6,110 nt of DNA from JBBSVE01 sp038233815. Its GTDB lineage: Bacteria > Pseudomonadota > Alphaproteobacteria > Rhodobacterales > Rhodobacteraceae. The position numbers and the translations under genes are program-made. Shown one piece after another: positions 1 through 6,110 of this stretch. Position 1 is the first letter of the stretch, and each line of letters begins with the position of its first letter. The notes below the pieces were generated by a model. The model searched no databases, was not told where the DNA came from, and worked only from the letters and a program-made list of their open reading frames with translations. The stretch covers positions 1 through 6,110 of the forward strand of contig JBBSVE010000173.1 in the NCBI GenBank assembly GCA_038233815.1. The letters run 5' to 3'.

Positions 1-1032
<1,032 letters not shown>

Positions 1033-1058
1033 ATGTGAGGTCGGATAGCCTGATACAG

Positions 1059-1090
1059 CAATCGCCCCGGTCGCAAGGCCGGGGCGATTG
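1059..1090 (+). terminator. Terminator-like hairpin after ftsH
   Basis: A perfect 12-bp inverted repeat (CAATCGCCCCGG, 8-nt loop, CCGGGGCGATTG) begins 26 nt after the ftsH stop. The stem is mostly GC. No run of T follows, only TCGGATGG. This is common for terminators in GC-rich alphaproteobacteria but weakens the call. It would separate ftsH transcription from the MOSC gene 57 nt further on. Confidence 0.72.
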
Positions 1091-1147
1091 TCGGATGGCT
1101 GCGCACGGACGGGCGTCTGATACGATCGATGGCCAACGGGCTCCGCC

Positions 1148-1747
1148 ATGCCTGCCTTGAAGAGGACGACATGGGTGGCGGAGGTGACTTGGCTCGGTCT
1201 CGTGCGCAATCGCGACGCGGCTCTTGAGGCGGAGGCGGTGCCGTCGATGGCACTCAGGTTCGGCGGGCCGGAGGGGGAGGCGCACGGCGGTCTGACGCGG
1301 CCCTCCTGTAGTCGCGTCCTGGCGCAGCACCCGCGCGGCACGGTGATCCGGAACACGCGCCAGCTTTCCATCGTGTCGGTGGAGGAGCTGGAGTCCATCG
1401 CCCGGGTAATGGGGCTCGACAATCTCTACCCGGCGCTCGTTGGGGCCACGGTTGTGCTGTCCGGTCTACCCGATTTCACGCATCTGCCGCCATCGTCGCG
1501 GCTGCAGGCCCCGGACGGGACGACCCTCGTCGTCGATATGGAGAACCGGCCCTGCGTGTTGCCGGCCCGCCCGATCGAGGCACGGCACGAGGGCTTCGGC
1601 GCCCGGTTCAAGACCGCAGCCGAGGATCTCCGGGGCATTACAGCGTGGGTCGAACGGGAGGGCACGATTGCGCTCGGCGATCCTCTGACGCTTCACATTC
1701 CCGACCAGCCGGTCTGGGCCCATCTGGACGCCGCGCGGCGCACGTGA
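1148..1747 (+). CDS. MOSC domain-containing protein
   Basis: MOSC domains (named for the Moco sulfurase C-terminus) are beta-rich domains thought to carry sulfur as a cysteine persulfide or to bind molybdenum cofactor. This is a stand-alone version of 199 aa, the usual size for single-domain members, with no signal peptide or membrane segment, so probably cytosolic. Supporting features are EGEAHGG with His46 near the N-terminus, RPSCSR with Cys54, a central RQLSIVSVEEL strand (71-81), VVLSGLPDFTHLPPSSRLQ (102-120), and ENRPC ending in Cys136, the position of the conserved MOSC cysteine, followed by a C-terminal strand around LTLHIPDQPVW. The ATG at 1148 gives the MPALK start I expect for this family. 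The Shine-Dalgarno sequence is weak (GGGCTCC just upstream). It lies 115 nt after ftsH, past a hairpin, and 115 nt before fhs, so it may be transcribed alone. The domain call is firm; substrate and partner are unknown. Confidence 0.88.
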   Translation: MPALKRTTWVAEVTWLGLVRNRDAALEAEAVPSMALRFGGPEGEAHGGLTRPSCSRVLAQHPRGTVIRNTRQLSIVSVEELESIARVMGLDNLYPALVGATVVLSGLPDFTHLPPSSRLQAPDGTTLVVDMENRPCVLPARPIEARHEGFGARFKTAAEDLRGITAWVEREGTIALGDPLTLHIPDQPVWAHLDAARRT

Positions 1748-1749
1748 CG

Positions 1750-1773
1750 GGTCGGGGCTGGCGGTTCCCGACC
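1750..1773 (+). terminator. Weak hairpin after the MOSC gene
   Basis: A 7-bp perfect stem (GGTCGGG / CCCGACC) with a 10-nt loop starts 2 nt after the MOSC stop codon. No T-run follows. It could be a weak terminator between the MOSC gene and fhs, but stems of this size occur by chance in GC-rich DNA. Confidence 0.3.
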
Positions 1774-1852
1774 GGAAGCCGTCGGAAATGCGCCCTCCAG
1801 CCCGATGCAGCGCGGCTAGACCGGGCGCGGGGCCCGCTGTGGGCGGTATGAT

Positions 1853-1857
1853 GAGGA
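1853..1857 (+). promoter_or_regulatory. Ribosome binding site deciding the fhs start
   Basis: GAGGA lies 5 nt before the ATG at 1863. Four in-frame ATGs occur in a row here (1848, 1851, 1857, 1863), and this Shine-Dalgarno-like element is correctly spaced only for the last. The protein it gives, starting MKTDIEIAR, matches the usual N-terminus and length of the family. Confidence 0.55.
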
Positions 1858-1862
1858 TGGCC

Positions 1863-3533
1863 ATGAAGACCGATATCGAGATTGCGCGCGCGGCGTCAAA
1901 GAAGCCGATCATGGAGATCGGGCGTGCGCTCGGTATTCCGGAGGCGGATCTGCTTCCCTACGGGCATGACAAGGCCAAGGTCGGGCAGTCGTTCATCGCA
2001 TCCCTGGCGGACAAGCCGATGGGCAAGCTGGTCTTGGTGACGGCGATCAACCCGACGCCTGCGGGCGAGGGCAAGACGACGACAACGGTGGGTCTGGGTG
2101 ACGGGCTCAACCGGATCGGGAAGAAGGCGGTGGTCTGCATCCGCGAGGCCAGCCTCGGCCCGAACTTCGGGATGAAGGGTGGGGCCGCGGGCGGCGGCAT
2201 GGCGCAGATCGTGCCGATGGAGGAGATGAACCTCCACTTCACCGGCGATTTCCACGCCATCACCTCCGCGCACAACCTGCTGTCGGCGATGATCGACAAC
2301 CACATCTACTGGGGCAACGCGCTGGAGATCGACGCGCGGCGCATCGTCTGGCGCCGGGTGATGGACATGAACGACCGCGCATTGCGCGATATCGTGGTGA
2401 ACCTCGGCGGGATTGCCAACGGCTTTCCGCGCCAGACCGGGTTCGACATCACGGTGGCGTCCGAAGTCATGGCGATCCTGTGTCTCTCCAATGACCTCAC
2501 CGATCTGCAGGAGCGTCTGGGCAACATCGTGGTGGCCTATCGCCGCGACAAGTCGCCGGTCTTCTGCCGCGACATCAAGGCCGACGGCGCGATGACGGTG
2601 CTCCTGAAGGACGCGATGCAGCCCAACCTCGTGCAGACGCTGGAGAACAATCCCGCCTTCGTGCACGGCGGCCCGTTCGCCAACATCGCGCACGGCTGCA
2701 ACTCGGTGATCGCCACCAAGACCGCACTGCGCTTAGGCGAGTATGTGGTGACGGAAGCGGGCTTCGGGGCTGATCTGGGGGCGGAGAAGTTCTTCGACAT
2801 CAAGTGCCGGAAGGCTGGCCTCAAGCCCTCGGCGGCGGTGATCGTGGCGACCTGCCGGGCGATGAAGATGAACGGCGGGGTCGCGAAAGCGGACCTCGGC
2901 CCGGAGAATGTGGAGGCGGTGAAGAAGGGCTGCCCGAACCTCGGGCGCCACATCGCCAACGTGAAGGGCTTCGGCGTGCCGGTGGTGGTGGCGATCAACC
3001 ATTTCGTCTCCGACACCGACGCGGAAGTGCAGGCGGTGAAGGACTACGTGGCCTCGCAAGGGGCGGAGGCGATCCTGTGCAAGCACTGGGCGCAGGGCTC
3101 CGCCGGGATCGAGGATCTGGCGCGCAAGGTCGTGGAGCTGGCCGAGGGCGGATCGGCCGCCTTCGCGCCGCTCTACCCCGACGAGATGGGGCTGTTCCAG
3201 AAGATCGAGACCATCGCCAAGCGGATCTATCACGCTGACGAGGTTCTGGCCGACAAGTCGATCCGCGACCAGCTGAAGGTCTGGGAGGCGGCGGGCTATG
3301 GCCATCTGCCGATCTGCATGGCCAAGACGCAATATTCCTTCACCACCGACCCCAACGTGCGCGGCGCGCCGACCGGCCACTCGGTCCCGGTGCGCGAGGT
3401 GCGCCTCTCCGCCGGCGCAGGCTTCGTGGTGGCGATCTGCGGCGAGGTCATGACCATGCCCGGCCTCCCCAGCGTGCCATCGGCGGAAGTCATCCGCCTG
3501 AACGACGAGGGCTTCGTCGAGGGGCTGTCCTGA
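1863..3533 (+). CDS. fhs: Formate-tetrahydrofolate ligase (10-formyl-THF synthetase)
   Basis: This cytosolic enzyme joins formate to tetrahydrofolate using ATP, giving 10-formyl-THF. It can also run in reverse to release formate and ATP during C1 catabolism. The chosen start gives 556 aa, against about 555-560 for typical members. Motifs (numbered from 1863): ATP-binding loop TPAGEGKTT at 65-73; the glycine-rich signature GMKGGAAGGGM at 103-113, followed by NLHFTGDFHAI; PFANIAHGCNS at 271-281; EAGFGADLGAEKFFDIKCR at 298-316; the second signature region VIVATCRAMKMNGG at 326-339; and MPGLP near the C-terminus. One deviation is Met at 113, where the family signature has Tyr. The frame stays open upstream to an ATG at 1788, but the extra 25 residues are Pro/Ala/Arg-rich and unlike the family. 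The next gene, a FolD homologue, is on the same strand 92 nt downstream and acts on the next folate intermediates. Confidence 0.97.
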   Translation: MKTDIEIARAASKKPIMEIGRALGIPEADLLPYGHDKAKVGQSFIASLADKPMGKLVLVTAINPTPAGEGKTTTTVGLGDGLNRIGKKAVVCIREASLGPNFGMKGGAAGGGMAQIVPMEEMNLHFTGDFHAITSAHNLLSAMIDNHIYWGNALEIDARRIVWRRVMDMNDRALRDIVVNLGGIANGFPRQTGFDITVASEVMAILCLSNDLTDLQERLGNIVVAYRRDKSPVFCRDIKADGAMTVLLKDAMQPNLVQTLENNPAFVHGGPFANIAHGCNSVIATKTALRLGEYVVTEAGFGADLGAEKFFDIKCRKAGLKPSAAVIVATCRAMKMNGGVAKADLGPENVEAVKKGCPNLGRHIANVKGFGVPVVVAINHFVSDTDAEVQAVKDYVASQGAEAILCKHWAQGSAGIEDLARKVVELAEGGSAAFAPLYPDEMGLFQKIETIAKRIYHADEVLADKSIRDQLKVWEAAGYGHLPICMAKTQYSFTTDPNVRGAPTGHSVPVREVRLSAGAGFVVAICGEVMTMPGLPSVPSAEVIRLNDEGFVEGLS

Positions 3534-3568
3534 GACGGGCGGTTCGACCAATTCAAGATGGACAGCGG

Positions 3569-3603
3569 AGGGTGCGGTCAGGATCCGGTCCTGACCGCTC
3601 CCT
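3569..3603 (+). terminator. Strong hairpin between fhs and the folD-like gene
   Basis: A perfect 10-bp stem (GCGGTCAGGA / TCCTGACCGC) with a 5-nt loop TCCGG is extended by four more pairs (AGGG/CCCT) beyond a single T-T mismatch. The sequence after it is TGTCTC, with no real T-run. It lies 35 nt after the fhs stop and ends 22 nt before the folD-like ATG. It could be a terminator for fhs, a partial terminator setting the ratio of the two genes, or an mRNA-stabilising 3' structure. Confidence 0.6.
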
Positions 3604-3625
3604 TGTCTCAGAAACGGATCGCCTG

Positions 3626-4516
3626 ATGGATATCGCTCCTCCGGATCACCGGCTTCTCGACGGTCGCGGCGTCCGCACCCGCATTCTGGGCGAGGTCCGC
3701 GCGGCCCTTGCCGACGAGGGCACGGCGTCCGGCATCGGCCGCCTCGTCTCGATCTGCATCGGCCACACGCCGGCGGTGGAGGTCTATGTCCGCAATCAGG
3801 CCCGCGCGGCGGCGGAGGTGGGTCTGCGCTTCGACGCGCAGATCTGGCCGCAGGATCTGACGCAGGAGGAGGCAAAGGCCCGGATCAGTGCGATGAACGA
3901 CGATCCTGACGTTCTGGGCATCATTCTGCAACGCCCTCTGCCCGACCAGATCCATGTGCGCTCGCTCCAGTCGGCGGTCCATCCGCTGAAGGACGTGGAG
4001 GGGATGAATCCGGCTTCGATCGGCAACATCGTCTATTCGGACGTGGCCCTGACCCCCTGCACGGCGGCGGCTTCGGTCGAGCTTTTGCGTGAAACCGGCC
4101 TCACGATGGCGGGTCTGGAGGTCGTGATGATCGGCCATTCGGAGATCGTCGGAAAGCCGGTAGCCTTCCTCCTGATGGCCGAAGGGGCCACGGTCACGGT
4201 CTGCCACCACATGACCCGGTCGGTGGCGATGCACTCGCGTCGTGCCGATGCTGTCGTGGTGGCGGTGGGCAAGCCCGGCTTCCTGCGCCCCGACATGATC
4301 CGCCCCGGGGCTGCCGTCATCGACATCGGCATCAACCGGATCACCGGTGCCGACGGCAAAAGCCGGATCGTGGGCGACGCCGATACCGACGCGGTGAAGG
4401 AGGTCGCGGGCTGGATCACGCCGGTGCCGGGCGGCGTCGGGCCGGTGACAGTGGCGATCCTGATGCGCAACGCGCTGACCGCGTTCCGGCGTCAGCGTCA
4501 GGCGGGCTGGCTCTGA
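3626..4516 (+). CDS. folD: FolD-family protein (methylene-THF dehydrogenase/methenyl-THF cyclohydrolase fold) with altered key residues
   Basis: FolD normally interconverts 5,10-methylene-, 5,10-methenyl- and 10-formyl-THF with NADP. At 296 aa this protein is full length, with the catalytic N-domain (about 1-140) and Rossmann domain (about 150-280): QRPLP at 102-106, KDVEG at 122-126, PCTA at 144-147, GHSEIVGKP at 170-178, VIDIGINRI at 231-239 and PGGVGP at 268-273. Compared with human MTHFD1, Tyr52 is kept (Tyr54) and Gln100 is kept (Gln102). Catalytic Lys56 is Gln58, Asp125 is Glu125, and the NADP-phosphate contacts Arg173 and Ser197 are both His (171 and 195). The usual PCTP is PCTA. The fold is certain; normal bifunctional activity is doubtful, so the gene symbol marks the family only. 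The ATG at 3626 has a weak GGA 7 nt upstream. A GTG at 3572 is in frame but falls inside the hairpin and adds residues unlike the family. It follows fhs on the same strand, which points to a role in C1-folate oxidation or reduction. Confidence 0.88.
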   Translation: MDIAPPDHRLLDGRGVRTRILGEVRAALADEGTASGIGRLVSICIGHTPAVEVYVRNQARAAAEVGLRFDAQIWPQDLTQEEAKARISAMNDDPDVLGIILQRPLPDQIHVRSLQSAVHPLKDVEGMNPASIGNIVYSDVALTPCTAAASVELLRETGLTMAGLEVVMIGHSEIVGKPVAFLLMAEGATVTVCHHMTRSVAMHSRRADAVVVAVGKPGFLRPDMIRPGAAVIDIGINRITGADGKSRIVGDADTDAVKEVAGWITPVPGGVGPVTVAILMRNALTAFRRQRQAGWL

Positions 4517-4519
4517 CGC
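4495..4519. terminator. Hairpin at the convergent gene ends
   Basis: GCGTCAG pairs perfectly with CTGACGC (7 bp, 11-nt loop) across the folD-like stop codon. A second GCGTCAG copy at 4489-4495 offers an alternative partner. The folD-like gene and the histidine kinase converge with only 13 nt between their stops, so a two-way terminator is expected about here. There is no T-run on either side, so support is modest. Confidence 0.35.
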
Positions 4520-4529
4520 GCTTCCCGGA

Positions 4530-5855
4530 TCAGGACGTGCGGGCGATCACGAAATCCGCCCTCAGCCCGCCCAGATCCGCACTTTGCCCCAGCCGGAGCT
4601 GCCCGCCGTGCGCGCGCGCGATATCGGCGGCGATGGAAAGGCCAAGCCCCACGCCCCCGCCCCGGTTCGGATCGCGCGCCTTGTCTAGCCGGGTGAACGG
4701 GTTCAGCGCCTCCTCGCGCAGATCCTGCGGGATGCCCGGTCCGTCATCCTCCACCGTGAAGCGGACGGAGCGTTCGGCCGAGGCGACCGACAGGACCGCA
4801 CGGCTGCCATAGCGGATCGCGTTGCCGATCAGATTCTCCAGCGCCCGCGTGACAGCCATCGGGCGCATCGTAACCTCCCCTGCCCCACCGCACGACCCGA
4901 GGCTGACCGCAAGGCCGCCGCGTTGCGCATTGTCGGCCACCTTGTGAACGAGATCCACCGGATCGGTCGGCGCCGGCTCCTCCGTCGCATCGCCCCGCGC
5001 GAAGGCCAGAAACTCGTCCACCAGCCGCTGCATGTCGGCCACGTCCGCAAGCAACGCCGCCGTTTCCGGGTCCTCGGGCAGCATCGCAAGCCCGAGCCGC
5101 AGCCGCGTCAGAGGGGTGCGCAAATCGTGGCTGACACCGGAGAGCATGAGCGTGCGCTGCTCGATCGTGCGCTCCAGCCGGGTGCGCATGTCGAGGAACG
5201 CAGCCCCAGCCGCGCGCACCTCGGACGCACCACGCGGCCGGTAGGGCAGATGCTGACCGCGCCCGAAGGCGGAGGCTGCCGTCGCCAGCCGCTTGATCGG
5301 GCGCAACTGGTTGCGCAGGAAAACGAAGGCAATCAGCGTCATGAGGACCGAGGTCGACAGCATCAGCACCAGAAGCTGATGCGGGTTCGACGCCGACACG
5401 CGGCTCCGGTCCATCACGATGACGACAGGGCCCTTGGTGCTCGTGAGCGTGATACGGACGCGGCGCGGCTCATCGAGAAGCTGCACCGCCCGAATTGAGG
5501 GTATGTCCTCACGCAGCGTCGCGATCACCTCGCGCCCCGACCAGTCCCAGAAGCCCCGCTCGTCGCGGGAGGCGGCATCGGGACTGCCGAGGTCCGTCTC
5601 GAACCCGAGGATCCGGGAAAGGTCGCGCGCGCTGTCCTCGGCGCTGATCCGGCCGGGAGCCCGATCGATCCGGCGCTGAATCAGGTCGATTTCCCCCACC
5701 ACGCCGCTGGTAAGCTGTCGGGTTACGCCCTCGAAATGGCGTTGAATGAAGGTGACCAACACAACGACCTGGATTGCCACGACCGGCACGATGAGGATGA
5801 GCGCCGCCCGCCCGTAAAGGCCCCGCGGCATGATATTCTTGAGGGCGCCGAACAT
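4530..5855 (-). CDS. EnvZ-like membrane sensor histidine kinase
   Basis: This is a two-component kinase that senses a signal at the membrane, autophosphorylates on His and passes the phosphate to a response regulator. It has 441 aa. Domains in order: short cytoplasmic N-terminus; transmembrane helix 1 (about 14-37); a periplasmic region of about 120 residues (38-159); transmembrane helix 2 (about 160-180); a HAMP linker (about 181-233); and a DHp domain with the H-box SHDLRTPLTRLRL, phospho-acceptor His243. The ATPase domain has N-box NLIGNAIRYG (341-350), G1 DDGPGIP (370-376), F-box NPFTRLD (385-391) and G2 GGGVGLGLSIA (399-409). All catalytic motifs are intact. The H-box and the RTLMLSGVSHDLRTPLTR run closely resemble EnvZ, so the partner should be an OmpR-type regulator, often encoded just upstream. 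None is visible before the insertion sequence at 5950. The start ATG has no clear Shine-Dalgarno sequence; an internal Met nine codons in (5831) is an alternative. The signal sensed cannot be told. Confidence 0.93.
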   Translation of the reverse strand: MFGALKNIMPRGLYGRAALILIVPVVAIQVVVLVTFIQRHFEGVTRQLTSGVVGEIDLIQRRIDRAPGRISAEDSARDLSRILGFETDLGSPDAASRDERGFWDWSGREVIATLREDIPSIRAVQLLDEPRRVRITLTSTKGPVVIVMDRSRVSASNPHQLLVLMLSTSVLMTLIAFVFLRNQLRPIKRLATAASAFGRGQHLPYRPRGASEVRAAGAAFLDMRTRLERTIEQRTLMLSGVSHDLRTPLTRLRLGLAMLPEDPETAALLADVADMQRLVDEFLAFARGDATEEPAPTDPVDLVHKVADNAQRGGLAVSLGSCGGAGEVTMRPMAVTRALENLIGNAIRYGSRAVLSVASAERSVRFTVEDDGPGIPQDLREEALNPFTRLDKARDPNRGGGVGLGLSIAADIARAHGGQLRLGQSADLGGLRADFVIARTS

Positions 5856-5949
5856 GGACGGGATGGTAGCGCCCGCGCGCCGTGATCGGCAAGGTGCGAT
5901 AGGCGCGAGGAATGCCAGGCAGCTACATAAAGCGCATCGATGGTTTAGC
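5856..5949. other. Short intergenic region upstream of the kinase
   Basis: This 94-nt stretch lies between the kinase start and the insertion sequence. All three minus-strand frames were read. None resembles the end of a response regulator, and two carry stops. No convincing -35/-10 pair was found. It would hold whatever remains of the native kinase promoter or leader. Confidence 0.5.
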
Positions 5950-5979
5950 TGAGCTACTCCCCCAAACTTGGACAGTTTC
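5950..5979. repeat. Terminal inverted repeat of the IS3-type element (right end)
   Basis: This is the stretch from TGAGCTACTCCCCC through TTGGACAGTTTC, immediately outside the transposase stop. The inner boundary is approximate because the matching left repeat is not in the window. The run CCCCCAAACTTGGACA resembles the C-rich ends of related IS3-family elements. Confidence 0.55.
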
Positions 5980-5988
5980 CGGTGTGAT

Positions 5989-6110
5989 TTAAGCTACGTC
6001 CTGCACCTGCTGATCGGTTTCAATGCTTTTGAAGCAGACCACGGGGGGCGGTTTTCCGCCATGGGGTGCGTGGGGCCGCAAGTGGTTGTAGAAGGTGATC
6101 CAGCGCCCGA
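5989..6110 (-). CDS. IS3-family transposase (OrfB), C-terminal 39 codons
   Basis: Reading leftward from the window edge, the frame gives GRWITFYNHLRPH, then HGGKPPPVV, and ends VQDVA before TAA at 5991-5989. The FYN-RPH-GG-P pattern is the C-terminus of the DDE integrase domain in IS3-family OrfB transposases (rve superfamily). Most OrfB proteins of this type have RWI-FYN-RPH-GG-PP-V near the end, so this looks like the normal, intact 3' end. Whether the whole transposase is functional cannot be judged, because its catalytic residues and the frameshift with OrfA lie beyond the window. Confidence 0.88.
   Translation of the reverse strand, partial: GRWITFYNHLRPHAPHGGKPPPVVCFKSIETDQQVQDVA

Larger units (their letters stand above)
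5950..6110 (-). mobile_element. IS3-family insertion sequence, 3' end only (continues beyond window)
   Basis: The tip begins TGAGCTACTCCCCCAAAC on the plus strand. Read on the minus strand it ends GGGGGAGTAGCTCA, the TG...CA form typical of IS3-family ends. The transposase C-terminus lies just inside, with its stop about 40 nt from the tip. The element is oriented so that its transposase reads toward the histidine kinase. The other end and any second copy of the target duplication are outside the window; the flanking bases that could be duplicated are TAGC (5946-5949). The subgroup cannot be fixed from this fragment, though the end resembles those of the IS407-like group. Confidence 0.82.

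Noticed and set aside
1088..1126. Possible promoter for the MOSC gene (TTGTCG ... TACGAT)
   Set aside because: The spacing between the boxes is 27 nt, far from the usual 16-18, so there is no real support.
1788..1862. Upstream extension of fhs to an ATG at 1788
   Set aside because: The extra 25 residues are Pro/Ala/Arg-rich, unlike family members, and make the protein too long; a ribosome site supports 1863.
1748..1862. Possible tetrahydrofolate riboswitch upstream of fhs
   Set aside because: The region shows only one short 7-bp hairpin, and I could not recognise a THF-I or THF-II riboswitch core. A covariance-model search would settle it.
3572..3625. GTG start at 3572 for the folD-like gene
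   Set aside because: The added 18 codons run through the intergenic hairpin and have no counterpart in FolD proteins.
1896..3875. Long minus-strand open frames antisense to fhs and the gap after it (265 and 380 codons)
   Set aside because: Their products are rich in Arg, His, Pro and Asp with no recognisable domain, as expected from the reverse frame of a GC-rich gene. The plus strand encodes clear, full-length Fhs.
4923..5498. Plus-strand open frame of 191 codons inside the kinase gene
   Set aside because: It is an Arg/His/Gln-rich translation antisense to a kinase with every catalytic motif intact, so it is a composition artefact.
5856..5949. Remnant of a response-regulator gene before the kinase
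   Set aside because: None of the three minus-strand frames reads like the DNA-binding C-terminus of an OmpR-type regulator.

Overview
The window looks like chromosomal DNA from a high-GC alphaproteobacterium, most likely of the Rhodobacterales/Roseobacter type. The evidence is the overall GC-rich composition, the alphaproteobacterial form of the FtsH C-terminus (a tract around HEGYQGNTGGFSV), an EnvZ-like kinase with a short MFGALKN-MPRGLYGRAALIL N-terminus, and the pairing of fhs with a folD homologue. This taxonomic call rests on recognising protein families, not on a database search.

Layout, left to right: (1) the 3' half of ftsH (membrane AAA+ zinc protease), cut by the left edge and followed by a perfect 12-bp terminator-like hairpin; (2) a 199-aa MOSC-domain protein; (3) fhs, encoding a full-length formate-tetrahydrofolate ligase, here started at 1863; (4) a 92-nt gap holding a strong hairpin; (5) a FolD-family protein (methylene-THF dehydrogenase/cyclohydrolase fold); (6) convergent to it on the minus strand, a complete EnvZ-type sensor histidine kinase; (7) upstream of the kinase, the end of an IS3-family insertion sequence carrying the last 39 codons of its transposase, cut by the right edge.

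Fhs and the FolD-like protein form the metabolic core. Together they would connect formate, 10-formyl-THF, 5,10-methenyl-THF and 5,10-methylene-THF. The FolD-like protein is divergent, however. The catalytic lysine (human Lys56) is Gln, the folate-binding Asp (human Asp125) is Glu, and both positions that contact the NADP 2'-phosphate in the human enzyme (Arg173, Ser197) are His. It is therefore better described as a FolD paralogue of uncertain activity than as a standard bifunctional FolD. This is the most interesting signal in the window.

The second point of interest is the histidine kinase. Its start lies about 100 nt from the end of an IS3-type element, and no response-regulator reading frame is visible in the space between. 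I see no CRISPR array, tRNA, rRNA, phage genes or defence island, and no evidence for a wholly new multi-gene system.
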